From NCBI RefSeq assembly GCF_042453785.1, contig NC_091675.1:2988501-3052500 (forward strand): a DNA stretch of 64,000 bases. The letters run 5' to 3'. This DNA is from Malus domestica. Lineage: Eukaryota > Streptophyta > Magnoliopsida > Rosales > Rosaceae. The translations under genes were made by a program, and so were the position numbers. Below, one piece after another: positions 11,297-23,917 of the stretch. The notes below the pieces were generated by a model, which did not search any database, was not told the DNA's origin, and saw only the letters and a list, made by a program, of their open reading frames with translations. Position 1 is the stretch's first letter. Every line of letters begins with the position of its first letter.

Positions 11297-11520
11297 TTCG
11301 TTTGGAATGATTTTTAAAATATTTGAGAGCATTTTTTGTGAATTTTTTTTAATAAATCTTTAGTAAAAATGTAAATAAATCTTAGAAAAACATTAAAGTA
11401 TTTCTTATAAAAAAACATATAACTGATGCTTCTTGTTGGAAGTACCTTAAGTGTTTTTGGAACTCATAAACATTTTCTTTAAAAATATTTTCAGTTATTT
11501 TAAAAGTACTTACAAACGAT
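11297..11520. mobile_element. MITE of the CGTTTGGAA...TTTTAAAA family
   Basis: Imperfect terminal inverted repeats (CGTTTGGAATGATTTTTAAAAT at the left; complement of ATTTTAAAAGTACTTACAAACG at the right) enclose an AT-rich core. Similar elements are at 22628-22842, 38092-38283 and 49434-49607, which supports a dispersed non-autonomous family. Confidence 0.65.
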
Positions 11521-14500
11521 TTATATTAAAAGCACTTAATATATCTATGTTATTTATTAAAATTCGTATAAATATATAATAAGTATAGAATTATTTTTAT
11601 TTTGCACATATGGAGCGGTGCTTTCACCTCTTTGTTCTCAAATTCTCCTTCTGCAAATTATAATACTTTTTTATTTATACTACCTATTAATCGATAACTC
11701 TTTGCCAACCAAAATTCAATAAAAATACTATTATACCTTTTATATATAATTGAAAAAAAAAATTATACGCCATAAATTAATTTGCACAGAACGATTTTAA
11801 TATTTTCCTTTTTTTCAGTTGTATTTTTTTTTCTTTTTAATTCTTTTGCATTTAAATTGAGCATGCTTAAACGTTCCTTTGACTCGTGGAAAGAAAGACA
11901 CACACACATATACACTCCCTTTGACGCATGCCTTGGATTAAATAAATCCCAATGTAGCAAATCAAAGAATTAGAATATTAATTAATTGAATAAAAGCAAA
12001 CGAAATTGCGTGCACCAATAAACTCACATGTGTGCTTGGATTAAATAATGTCCATGCCACACGAGAATAATTATATAATACAAAGAGAGGGGAAAAAATA
12101 TGATACAATAATCGGATCCAATATGATCCAATAATTTATTTTTATAATTAAATAAATTATCGTAACACAGATTCGAACTTAAATACAGTTTAGAATAAAA
12201 TAATTTCTTCAAATGTGTGAAAACTAAATTGAAACTTAATTTGAAAATGCATGCTTGCAATTTGTTGATGGAAATCTCCACACCACGTTTTTTCCTATTT
12301 TGTTTAAATTTACTACGACAAGCAAAGATCTGTCGTATGGAGCAAAAAAAATGAAAACTCATGCTTCACACATGAACCAACCAAGCTAGATTAACATCAT
12401 TCTATATATATATTCTTTATAAAATCATTCTATATATTCAGTTTCTGATATTTGATTTCGTTCTCCGACACATAAATTCATGGAAGGGCGGAACTAACAA
12501 TTTTCACAAGAGTACTAATTTCCATTCTACTATGTACATATGTAATTTTTTTTTTCACTAACGATAACGTTAGTGGGTTTAAATTTTGAATGTCAAAAAA
12601 GAGAAAATTGATTGGGATTAAACCTTTACCAAGGCGCATATGCATTATTATTTTTCGTCACTATGGTAATTTGCCATTTGCATGTGCGACTTTTTGACTA
12701 GTTGGCTCTTTACCAATTTCTAGTTCTCGTTATCCAATTCTGTCAAAATTTATAATTATCGTTACGTAGAATTCAATTCCATTACATTATATGTTAATTC
12801 CAACAACTAAATTATTCCTAAATTATCATATACTTGAGTATAGTCAAGATTAATATTTAATTCCAATTTCTCTCTTGTTTATTATTAGGAAGATACATTC
12901 TCCATTGTTTTCAAATCCTTGACAAACTTTTCCTCTGTCATAATATCTACTTTTCTTTTCTTTTCTTTTTTTTTAAACAAAATAATATCTAGTTTTCTTA
13001 CGAGTAAAGCAAGAATAAGAAGCATGATATGTAATTTCCTGAACACAAGAGGGTGTTTCCGGAAGTGAAAATAGGAAAATGAAAAGAAAGAAGGGGTCCC
13101 TAGTGACAAAGTGCTTGACTTGACCAATATGACCATCAAGAAACCGACACGTGTTATTTTTCTTTGTAAAGGGCATTCGCTTCAAGAATTTCGTTTTCGA
13201 TAGCCCCAATTTTTATGCCACTCTTTTTTTTTTTTTTTTTTTAATTTTTTTGGTAAAGGCTTTTCTTCAACACTTTCAATATGACGTCACAGCTGGAAGC
13301 CATGAAAAATGTTGGAAATTGGAATATAACAATCAAGTTTAGTTAGTGTGGCACTACAGGATTACTCGGTGTAATGGTATGACTTTCGGATGTTCCGAGA
13401 TTATGGAGCGATGACATTCTTTTATCCTGCTGTTTAATATTTTCAAGAATTGTCTTGGAGTTTGGTTTTGAACGAGAATTTCTAATTTGATTGCTCTTTA
13501 TAGGAGAGTTGCTTCATTTTCATTTTGGTGTGTTACATCTTTGTTGGATCTATGTTGAATGATGAAACTGTTTGGTTTGTTGTATCTACTACATTGGGTG
13601 TGACGGTGATTAAGTGATGTGATTAGATCCGATGGGCATGATACTCTGTGTCTTAATATATTATTTGAGATTTTTTTTGTTTTCACATGATCTTTCTGTA
13701 ATACGAGATTTAGTAGCTTCATTTATCTCGTAATCTTGCAGTTTCTGATGAGTTCAGATAAGTGCTTAATGTCTACTTATTTCTTTGAGATTCGTAATGT
13801 TAATTGTTATATTTTTAGATCTAGTTTGTAAGAACCCTTTTGAGACTGAGTTCTTCATAACTATTTGTAATGCTCTTAAAATAAATAAATAAATAAATAA
13901 CCTCACAAATAAAATATATTTGATGGGGAAATTAAAATATAAAACACTAACAAAATAGGTGTTTCCACATATTTATTTTTATTTCTCATACACTCATCTC
14001 AAATTTTAATCATCATATCAATTGAATTGAAAAATCAAATAACATAAATTAACAAAAAAAACTTGTTAAAATTAAAATAGGTGTGTGTTTCGCATCACCT
14101 ATCAAAATATCGTTTTAAAAAAAATCAAATTAGTTGGAGAATCGCATATTGGCTTGGTGGCTCGGATTTGAGACGTGGCACATAGAAGCTACTTGTGCTG
14201 AGGGTTCCCACCAGCTGACATCAATGTTGATATTGTTTGTGGTAACCTGTTGATGTGATGTTGGGAATTTTTTGAACGGTTTGTAAAATTCCATATTTCA
14301 AATGTTTTAACTGTTAAACATTTGTTTAAAATATAAAAAATTAAAATATAACAATTAAAATGCTCAAATTACTTGGGAGGACCTAAGCATTTGTGTGTGA
14401 TATGCTGGTGAACCATCGTACAACTGAAAATGCTCACATTTGGGCAACACAGTTGGTTATGATGGTTCATTAGTCTTTTTTTGTTTTTTTATCTAAGTTC

Positions 14501-14858
14501 GAATTTCCTGATAAAGTAATTTAGTATATGGTTTTACCAAAAAAAGTAAATTAAATCACATACTAAAATACATGTGAACATAGGCCGGAGAAATTCAAAT
14601 GTTATAAATGCAACACGATAACGAAAAAGAACCATATCAACATAAAGCGAAAAAATCAGTGTGAATCTCGAATATCATGACACAAGAATCAGCCAGACAA
14701 CAGCGAGAAAGGAATTCTGATGACGTGCTACGCAAGCTCCAAAATCAACATAATGAGGCCCCATTATTTACTTAATTTAAAAACAAGAGTTAGTTACACT
14801 ATTGTACAAAAGATGCAAATTCGACACTTAGTTGTCAAATTTGAAGAATTATTGTTCT
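11521..14858. other. Intergenic, AT-rich, no gene seen
   Basis: Long AT-rich stretch with a 20-plus T run near 13230 and a short AAAT tandem repeat near 13880. No frame shows family similarity and no RNA gene is seen. Confidence 0.4.
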
Positions 14859-14859
14859 A

Positions 14860-15080
14860 ATTTCCGAAAAGAGATCTTCTCCGGATCTATACATTTGAAA
14901 CTCAGGAATTACATAATTCGGATCTTTAAAATTTGATCATACAGCTAAAAACTATTATAGTTTTTAAATTTTTTTTGCTAACTTTTCTATTTTTAACTGT
15001 TGGATTAAATTTTAAAGGTCTGAAACATTTGATCCTGAGCTCAAATGTAAAGATCCGGAGAGGATCTCTTCTCCGAATTT
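14860..15080. mobile_element. MITE with GAGATC(T/C)TCTCCGGATCT termini
   Basis: Inverted termini: GAGATCTTCTCCGGATCT at 14871, and AGATCCGGAGAGGATCTC near 15051-15068. The core contains TTTGATC..AAAAACTATTATAG, shared with the elements at 16056-16232 and 36741-36946, so the three look like one family with divergent ends. Confidence 0.75.
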
Positions 15081-15547
15081 CCGTCGTTATTGCTCGATGA
15101 CTTTGCAACATGCTATTGCTGCCTGTGTTTTTGTCTCTTTCAGCCTTCACTGTATATGGCATGCCGATAGGTGGAGCCCTTTGTAGACAGGTTATAATTG
15201 CTAACTTCAACCAACTATTTTTATACTTATTTTAATATTCAATAAAATCGGAATATGATAACAACGAAAACGAAATATGAAAAATTCAAAGAGGGTCCAA
15301 GAAAAAAGTCCATAGACTAGACTACAACGATTGAGATATTATAAGCTACTTTAATATGTGCCAATGAGTTTTGAACTTGAGTGCAAGACGACACGCACAC
15401 TGCCTGGCCAAGCTGACTAACCCACATATACAATGAGATAGGACATGACTTTGTTTCAAAGAAATAAAAACGATTATTGAGCCTCCTACATTAAGTTTTG
15501 GCTAAATTCATACTAGTTCAGTGAGTATCTCCATCTTAAATAAGGAA

Positions 15548-15682
15548 GATGATTTTTACACTCTTTTTCACTTCCGCACACCCCTCCTTTTTCTAGTCCT
15601 TGGATGGAACAAACCGAAGGAGAATCAAAGACCATAATTAAAAAGGGTGTGTAAAAGGTGAAAAATGGTGTGCAGAAATCCA
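15548..15682. mobile_element. Short MITE, TTTTTACAC...CTTCCGCACACC termini
   Basis: The left end GATTTTTACACTCTTTTTCAC and the right end GTGAAAAATGGTGTGCAGAAATC are inverted relatives. It has the same general design as the elements at 28991-29143 and 30792-30943. Confidence 0.65.
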
Positions 15683-16055
15683 AACATGACCAAAAAGAAA
15701 AGAAAACACTTCCTATAATGTTTCAGGGGAAGAATATACAAATCGCAAGTTTTAGGCCCAGTAATATTTAATACATGACAAGATATAATTCTGCAGCATT
15801 TCACGTGAGGTTTTCTATGTAAGATAACATCTAAACATTCACGTTCAGTACTCATCTGCATTTTCTCACTAGTTTAGATACTCAAATTATTCCATGCTAG
15901 ATGGTTTCAAATCGTAAAAGTAGAAGAAAAGCAAGAAGGTAAAACTCAACAAATAGACAACAGCTGCTCATCCTAACATGATACAAAAGCTTTTTGGCAT
16001 GTCTAAAGATTGGTAATGACATTTTCGGTAACTGCACCCGGAAAGAGATCATCTT

Positions 16056-16232
16056 CAGATATTTCCCTCCAAAGGCCAGGGATCAAATGATCCGAACTTT
16101 TAAAATTTGATCTAACGACCAAAAATTATTATAGCTTTTAAATTTTTTTACTAACTTCTATATTTGTTGTCGTTAGATCAAATTTTAACGGCCTGGATCA
16201 CTTGATCCCTGGGCTTTGGAGGGAAATATCTG
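16056..16232. mobile_element. MITE, CAGATATTTCCCTCC termini
   Basis: Perfect outer inverted repeats CAGATATTTCCCTCC / GGAGGGAAATATCTG extend imperfectly through AAAGGCCAGGGATCA. 177 bp, non-coding. Confidence 0.85.
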
Positions 16233-16970
16233 ACACACCGACCAATACGTCGGAACAGGGCGCATCAACACCACCTTGAACATTAGGATCATCCATCTAG
16301 TTTCCAACTAAAAAACCAACAAAGTACCTTGCATAACATGTGAAATCATTCATATGCACACATCCTAAGTTTAACCAAACAGCAAGTACAACACATCAAT
16401 CCTCTGCAACATTGGATTGGCAAGCATTGGCCGGAACCGGCTGTAGAACTAAGGTGATGGATGACACCAAAGTCTAAAAATGACTAGGAAACCAGTGCAG
16501 CATGCCCGTATAAGGACGCATCATTTTGACACGGGGTTACGTATAGATGATCAATCACAGCAATCTTACATAAAGTATGGTACCGTTAAGTTTGGTACCA
16601 TCACATTGTAAATTGCCGGACTTGCGTTCTTTTATAACTAGGTAAGTCGAACGATAACAACATTGTTCCTCGGATTACTCAGGAACCAAATGAAACATAT
16701 ATAAAGCTAAAAGCTTGATGGGGGAAATAGCATCTAAATCAAACAGATTGTTCATCACTCTCGTAGATTTTCTCCGAACCGGAAAAGAAGCTAGTTGTAA
16801 AATATGCCGAACTCGTACTTGCACTTATCAAAAACTGAGCAATTAATCAATGTCAATCTATCTAGCTGCAATCACTTGCTATTAATCAAACTTAATTAGC
16901 ACTAATCCACAAGAAATCAACAGATTAGGGTTTTTAATTTATTAAATTTCATAAATAAACCTGTTGCTCC
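16233..16970. other. Intergenic / 3' flank of the small membrane-protein gene
   Basis: No coding or repeat structure that I can support. The part nearest 16970 is presumably the 3' UTR of the minus-strand gene. Confidence 0.35.
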
Positions 16971-17208
16971 TCATTGTACTTTTATCCTCCGGGGCTGCCT
17001 CTCCTTCTCAGTAGCTAATCTGTACATCCAATACACCTATCACGATGAAAGATCAGATTTTAGACAGTAATTAAAGCGAAAAATCAAGAACATGAAGGAA
17101 ATTAGAGAGTACCAGAGCGAGGACGTGAGCTACTATTAGGAGAACCACCACGAACGGCACCGATTCGAGGAACCATGGCCGCAGAGACGCCGGCTGCGGA
17201 TTCGCCAT
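16971..17208 (-). CDS. Small single-pass membrane protein, 53 residues, two exons
   Basis: Exon 1 (17208-17113) encodes 32 residues starting MANPQPASLRPWFLESVPF. Exon 2 (17036-16971) encodes 21 more, VYWMYRLATEKERQPRRI plus KVQ. The intron 17112-17037 has GT-AG ends and is phase 0. The protein has a Pro-rich head, one hydrophobic helix (about residues 17-36) and a basic Lys/Arg-rich tail, the layout of a small tail-out membrane protein. Both halves and the junction read sensibly, which argues for a real gene. I recognise the general pattern of a conserved small plant protein but know no function. By position it may correspond to an unnamed Arabidopsis gene near At5g24980 (from memory). The ATG used here is the second in frame; an upstream Met would add a 23-residue leader of low-complexity UTR-like character. 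Confidence 0.7.
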
Positions 17209-17560
17209 TCGATGGAAACAGGGAGGTTTTAGAGAGAGATAGATGGGAGAAAGAGATGGAGAGATGAAGCACTGCAATCAGAGAGGGTTTACGAGCTCGA
17301 TGGTTTTACTGAAGTTACCGAAATAAAGAGGAAAGCCAGACTCTCACAGGCAAATGGGGACGGAGCAGGCTCCGGGTCGGGTTGACCCGATTAATTTCAC
17401 TTCTAAACGTGGCAGCTTTCTCTCTCTCCAAGCAATCTCTTTTTCTCTCTCTCTCTCTCTCTCTCACTGGATCAATACTACAAACACTTGCGGTGCAATT
17501 TGTATATCTACAAAATCCGTGATGGGTTCCTGAGCTTTGCTCCGCCGTATTTTTCCGCCG
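17209..17560. promoter_or_regulatory. Probable shared (bidirectional) promoter region
   Basis: About 350 bp separate the minus-strand small gene from the first plausible plus-strand exon of the ABC1 kinase locus. It contains a CT/GA microsatellite (17441-17464), common in plant 5' UTR and promoter regions. Inferred from geometry. Confidence 0.35.
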
Positions 17561-20500
17561 ATGAGGAATGTCTTTGCCGCCCTTAAGCGCCACCGCCACG
17601 TCACTCTGCTCTCCCAAAGTAAAGTACCGCTCTCAACTTTCTGCTTGGGCTCGCATGATCACTCCGTTTTCCTGCGTCTAGATTTTACTAATTATCTGTT
17701 TGGTTGCTGAGAAACGGCGGGAAGAAAATCGCCTTCGCCATCGCTCAATTGCTATATTTCCTAATTTCTTGATTTGTTAGTTGATTATATTGATGAATTT
17801 ACACACTTGGATTACATAATTGCCTCGTTAAATTGATTAGGGTAGTTAAACTCACGGATTATGTTACGAGTACAATTTATTGGATTTTTCGTGCAGCTCT
17901 ACACCATGAGAGAAAATGCACTCCATTGGGATGCCATAAATATGTTGAAATTAGATGGAGACAAGAAAATTGGTTTCCATGTCAATTGTTACAGCAACAT
18001 TCGTAAGTTTACGAAATGCTTCATCTTCAAGGCACTTGTTTTGTGTTCTTGTTTGAATTTCAAAATGCTTCAGTGTTATTCGGTTTTTGCAGTATTTCCA
18101 CCAGCGTGCATGGTGAAATGCCATCGGCAGAGTATGCAAAGTTGAGGAAGGAATCACTAGAAAGTGAATTCGGGCATGCTCTCGATGCAGGCTCCAAAAG
18201 TATTTCTATTGTCTACTGCTTTGGTCCGTTTTTAGCTTTGTATAGAGCTGCAATCATTTCATTTCATGTGGTGAAGCTCACAGTCTGGCAATTCTTTGTC
18301 CTTGACATAAGGAAACGCGCCGTCAAGGTAATCGACTAAATATGTTTGATTTATTTTATGGTGTTGCATATGCTTTTGCTTCTGCATTGATTTAGTGATG
18401 CTGTGACTGTATAGTTAGATTTACGTAAATTCTCCTTTTATGATCCTAAAGTTAGAGAAATGTCTGAGATAATTAATGTGATCTTGCAGTTTCGTGAAAC
18501 TCTTATCCGCTTGGGACCTTTCTACATCAAGGTAAGCGACTTTCTTTGCCATGCAATTTTCAAGACACCTTTTCTTTCCCCAGTTGAGAGGTTAACATCG
18601 AATGAATGTAATCTTTGTCATTCTATTTCTTTTTAATTGCGCAATGCAAGATGTACCTAGTTTATCCAATTATGTTTGAATTCACAGCTCGGGCAGGCTT
18701 TGAGCACCAGGCGAGACATACTAGCAACTATATACTGCCAAGAACTTGTTAAGTTACAGGTTAATAGCTTCTTTCTCACACAGGCACATAGGATAATGGG
18801 TTATGTGATTGAATGTTGTAGCTCTCTTTACTTATCCATTATTATCCAACCCTTTCCTAACAGGATCAAATACCTCCATTTCCAACGTGTATTGCAATTA
18901 AATCTATTGAATCTCAGCTGGGTGCCCCCATTTCAAAACTTTTTGCTGACATCAGCACAGAGCCTGTTGCAGCAGCATCCCTAGGGCAGGCCTATAAAGG
19001 TTAGAGAGCTCCTTTTTAATGTCATGCTTTTTTCTTAGCGGAAAAAACAAAAATCCTTTGATTTAGTGGCGTCTCCCATCAATGTTCAGCAAAAGAAGTA
19101 CATGCTTGCGGGAAACCATTCAGGAAATGTTTATTTTGTTTATTTTGTTGCTTCAAGTTTTCCAGCTCACTTGCACTCTGGGGAGCTGGTAGCAGTTAAA
19201 GTACAAAGGCCGGGTATGTCACTTGTATTGACCCTTGATGCCTTGTTATTCATTTGGGGGACAATTAAAGCATTTTGCCAAGGCCCGCAAAGATCTACTA
19301 GTGGCAGTGAATGAGATGGTGCGTTGTGGATTTCATCCCATGTAGAATGCATTTTATCATTTCTCTATCTCCATTTTGTAGAGTAAATTAAAATTTTGAA
19401 TCTTCTCTAATGCCTAAACATAGATCTGTGTCTAATTTTCAAGTTGGGTGATTGTCATAAAAGTAGAAATTTTCACTTGTAACGCTATCTTCTATAGTGG
19501 GGTTAGTTTACCCTGTAACTTTTCTTTTAGTTTACCATCATGTTATTTTTTACGATGTTGCTAATGTACACGATATTTGGTATTTTATGAATGAACAGGT
19601 GAGGCATATGTTTGATGAAATTGATTACATCCGAGAGGCAAAGAATGCTGACCATTTTGCCTCTCTGTATGGTTCAGACCCAAGTAAGTTTTTTCGCATT
19701 TTTAATGAGTGCAATGTATTCAATAGATTATTAGATACAGAAGTCATTCCACAATAGTTTTGCCTCTTATGTTAATCCCGCTTTCATTATATGATGATCT
19801 CCCCACTGGTTAAAGGGGACCCTGTTTATTGGTCCATTTGTTTCCTAGGAACATTCTTGAGTGAATTTCTGTTCTGAATATGCCCAAATATATTTACCGT
19901 ACTCTCATTCAGGCTTTTAACCTGTGTTAAATACATGCCATGTCAGCCCATTTAAAAATTTTAATAGCAATTTTCTTCATGGGTGTTTTGAATCGCTTAT
20001 GTTTTACTTATTTTGCCATGGATTTTTTTTTTCTAGAAAAGAGACATAGAATAAATAAATAAAAAAGCTCATTTGGATATTCATTTGTAAGAATTAATTT
20101 ATTTTATAAGTTGGTGCTTTACTCTTTTTATGGAGCTTGTATGCATGCCATAAAATTAGTGTACTATGCCGGATGGGCAAAATGTGTTGGACTAGCTTTA
20201 TAGGAGAATTCATCATGTCCTGTGTTGCGTTAATTCTCTACAAAGGGAGCTGTTATATCATATATGAGTAGATTTTTCTATGTGAACGACAGGTGATGAG
20301 AAAAAGGCTGGTCCAAAGGCTACAGCTAGAAAAAGTCTTAAACATAAAGATGCAAACTGTATAAAAGTTCCAAAAATATATTGGGAGTTTACCCGTAGGA
20401 GTGGATTGATGGAATTAAGCTTACAGATGAGATTGGCTTGGAGAGGGCTGGTTTGAACAGAAAAGGATTAATTGACCAGGTATTTGGAAGGAATCGCCCA

Positions 20501-21672
20501 CATCTATGTCCATTGGAACTTTTTAATGATAAAATTTTCTAGTTTTGACATTACAGAGATAAAAGATAAAGTAAGTTAAAGTGTAGGGCTATAGATTAGC
20601 AAAGAGAGTTCAGTAATTGAATTCTGAACTGAACCTAATTATGAAGTTTATAGGTACAAATACCATAGAAAAGTCAGATCAGATTTGGTTTAATAGTACT
20701 TAAGCAAAACTAACTAATGTGACTCTTGATGATCTTCTACTCTAGGCCTATACCAAACTCCTTAGAAAGTCGCATATTAGACACGTGAACTTTTAACTAT
20801 TTTGGAACCAACTTTTAGTCTTCTATTCGATAGTAATACCATAACATGAAACAAAATGAATTTCACTTATAAGTTAAAAGAATATGACAAATGGTAATTA
20901 GAGGGTTGGTCCAATGGCTTATTGGGCCTGCTTACTGCACGTAATTTGGCTGTGTTGTTGTAGGATCTCATCCTTTTTGTCTTTCCTTATAGGGATTATA
21001 CTGCTCTTTGAGACAATTGCTTGAGGTGGGATTTTTCCATGCTGACCCACATCCGGGTAACCTTGTCGCCACATCCGAGTACTCCAAATCCATTGAGAAA
21101 TAAATCATTTGACATGCATTCAGTTGTTGCCGCCACTGAAGATCGTTTCCACTTCATTCTCTCTAAGAAGGGGAAGAGGGTGCGTGTATTCCTTGTTCGG
21201 GATATAATTGCTGCAGCATATGCTTTTCTTGACGATGAAGTTGTTGGTCGCATGTTCAATGAGAAGCCTGAGTCCAGAGTCTCACTTGAGTCAGAGGTTG
21301 GTACATAAATTGTATTTCTACTCCGCCATAGCAGACGAAAAAATAATAAGCAAGTGAGTTGAAAACATGCAGCATTATCTTGTCTAGTGAGATTGCTTAT
21401 CCAATGTACTTTTGTTTCTGCAGGAACACGCGATGGTCATGAGGGTTGTAAATGGGTTTCGGTATCTCCGTCTAGCAATAAAGTTGGCCCCAGAGGTGTG
21501 GACGGAAATGCTTATACGCATGGCAGTTATGCCCGACGTCCATAAGTTTACATTAGACGTCGTTTCATCGCTATTCATTCATTTTAAAGGCAAAATTCCA
21601 GAAACTACTTTTGTTTGTATATCTAGACTTATGCACAAGATGGAACAAACCCGCAGCTCTTCGGAGTTTTGA
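17561..21672 (+). pseudogene. ABC1K (ADCK/UbiB-type atypical kinase) pseudogene
   Basis: Successive exon-like blocks with good splice sites are visible: 18093-18327 (FGPFLALYRAAIISFHVVKL), 18490-18531, 18688-18759 (KLGQALSTRRDILATIYCQEL, the family KxGQ motif), 18864-18999 (VAAASLGQAYK), 19166-19318 (LHSGELVAVKVQRPGM), 19599-19683 (EIDYIREAKNADHF), 20293-20479, 20993-21296 (HADPHPGNLVATS) and 21424-21672. The family is a plastid or mitochondrial atypical kinase/ATPase linked to quinone metabolism. This copy is broken: a frameshift after LDALLF in the fifth block, a small deletion around 20400 and a large internal deletion right after NLVATS, so the DFG-type region and the rest of the C-lobe are missing. 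An ATG-led stretch at 17561 (MRNVFAALKRHRHV) may be a former 5' exon. It resembles the At5g24970-type member. Gene loss after genome duplication is a likely cause. Confidence 0.88.
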
Positions 21673-21705
21673 AATGAGTATAGTCTTACTAAAGTTTCGT
21701 GGCTT

Positions 21706-21915
21706 GTGTAAGTTTATCTTACATTGTCGGTCCCAAGTCCAGATAAAGGAGGAGGGGGAGGGCGTCAGGTAGTCGACAACCGGTACTTATAGGTTACGTC
21801 GAATTCTTATGAAAATGATCTAACGGAGTACATGACACAGAACTGAGCGCAATAGCATTCTAGGATTCATATAGCCGATCCCATTTAGTAGGAAAATGCT
21901 TTGTTGTTGTTGTCA
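21706..21915 (+). mobile_element. Miniature RTE LINE derivative (5' end joined to 3' end)
   Basis: The first part (TTACATTGTCGGTCCCAAGT, GGAGGAGGGGGAGGGCGTCA, GTCGA...ATGAAAATGA) matches the 5' end of the full RTE element at 46290-46150. From about 21833 it continues directly with the 3' end (CATTCTAGGATTCATATAGC, then TTTGTTGTTGTTGT). All of the coding region is absent. It is therefore a short non-autonomous derivative that keeps both LINE ends and could be mobilised in trans. No clear target duplication was found. Confidence 0.8.
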
Positions 21916-22627
21916 TCGTTACAGTTCCGAAATTTATATACTGTGAGGAGTACTTCACACTTAAAATGAAAGACGAAATAGTTACCAAGCAGAAACTTTT
22001 GTAGCGAAAGTGAATATTTTGCTTTAAACATTAGTTTTTGAGCAGTAACTTTGAAACCACTTTTCTTTCTTTGCTTCTTGTCTATGCGATCTTTTTTGAC
22101 CCTCCAGAACTAGGACCAGCGCTCTTTCAAGTTTCCACGATCTCGACGGACCGTGGCGGCACGCCGGGCCACCGGCCGTTGCCTCAGTTTCATGCCCTTA
22201 TCACAAGGGAAGAAGGAGACCCAGAAAAAGATTACAAGATGTTACAGCTTTCGTTTATTGAGATTTGACAATGACCTGTCCTTCGTCAATACAAATTTTT
22301 TTTATGAATGATGTGAGCGGAACGTGAATTTATCGTTTTCTTTGACAGACACTTTACATTTGCGACGAGGATCTTTCCAGAGACAGTCGGCCACGCGGTG
22401 GGCAACTCCTCGTAACAGTGATTGTGCGACTTTTAACTGTTGATACAATTGATCGACTTTGACCCGTTAATACATGTTGATCCGCCGTTGCTTTTAGCAT
22501 AATAGAGAACAACGTTATAAGTAGTTTGAATGTTTCGTGTACTGGAAAGTTCTTAATACGCTCAATAGGCGAGATTTTTTAGTAGTATGTGACGTTGTAT
22601 ACTTATACCATTACATAGTAGGGCTCG
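21916..22627. other. Intergenic, no gene seen
   Basis: No frame with recognisable similarity; the open frame at 22038-22268 is unsupported. Confidence 0.35.
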
Positions 22628-22842
22628 TTTTGAAATGTTTTTAAAATGGTTAAAAGTGTTATATGTGAAGATATTTTTTGAACCAATCTTTAATAAAAAT
22701 GCAAGTAAATCATAAAAAAACACTTAAAGTATTTCCTGCAAGAAGCAAGAAGCATTTAAGTACTTTTAAAATCCAAAAACATTATACTAAATACGCTTTT
22801 AAGTAATTTTAAATGCTTTTTTAAGCGAGTCCATAAAATTTT
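22628..22842. mobile_element. MITE of the TTTTAAAA-type family
   Basis: Inverted relatives GTTTTGAAATGTTTTTAAAAT and TTTTAAGCGAG-like end, with the shared internal motif CATAAAAAAACACTTAAAGT also seen at 11380-11400. Confidence 0.55.
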
Positions 22843-23686
22843 CGTATTTAGAGGTGAACTTAATGTTTGAGCTCGTTGGAACTCAATCATGCTAATGTGA
22901 TGTAGCATCGTATTTTTGTCCTCATTCATTTGGGATTTTTCGGATTTAGTTGGAAAGGGATCTTCCAACCCTTTTTAATACACGTTTAATTAGTAACAAA
23001 GCACATCATTAATGGTGTTTTTATTGTTTAGTAATATCCAATTGGGATTTTTGCTTAAAAAAAAGGCAATGGAAAACGAAAGTAGTTGTTGACGTTTGGA
23101 GCAGGTAAAAAATTAAGAAAAATAATTAAAATATAAAAAATATAATTTGTGATTCGTGCAACCTTACAGTTGTAACGCATGAGATTTGGACAGCACATCG
23201 GGAAATTATATAGGTTAGATTTGCTTATTGTCTTAGAATTTAAATTCCTTTTTTACTCATTTTTGACATTCGTTCTTAATATAATATTTTTCTGGTGTAA
23301 AAATGCAAGTTTATAAATAAGTCAAATAAATTCCTTAACACAAGCACCGTGGTCCGTGGCCACCACCACCATCAAAACCGCAATAATGCAGACTAAATTT
23401 TTGCAGGACAGTTGACCTCAATAAGAAATTTTCATGATATTCAATAAATATAAGAGAAGAATTTGTATAAAGACATCTTCGGACACGTCATTCATAGAAT
23501 ATCTTTCAAAAAAGTATTAGAGTTTATGACTTATATCTATTTTCAGTTTTTTTTTATTCATGTTGATTCCGCCTTAACTTTGTATAAGAATTGCTTTAGC
23601 TAGACAGTATTCTCAAAATTTCTAGCAAAAATGTTGATTCACCAAAAAGGAGTCCACTTTTAGGGATGCGGTTTATGCAAACAACA
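22843..23686. other. Intergenic, no gene seen
   Basis: AT-rich without supported features. Confidence 0.35.
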
Positions 23687-23917
23687 AAGAACCCTAAACC
23701 CACAACAACCACATGTGAACTTATGGTTGGGTACGAATTTTAGATCCGGATACACACGTCTTTGGTTCGATTCCTGACAATGATCTGTCGCATGATAATG
23801 ATGAAAAAGAAGCTTAAATGCTTCCATGAGTCTTTTCAGCTCCTGAAAATATGAACTGCTTAGGTGAGACGAAACTACCGGCCGGTCTCCTTTTAATGTT
23901 GAAGAACCCTAAACCCA
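23687..23917 (+). mobile_element. tRNA-derived SINE with 16-bp target duplication
   Basis: AAGAACCCTAAACCCA is at 23687-23702 and again at 23902-23917. The 199-bp body includes GGTTCGATTCCTGACAATG (B-box type) and shares the layout of the SINE at 7765-7947 (B-box, then GAGTCTT..AGC(C/T)CC). It has little or no A-tail. Confidence 0.8.
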
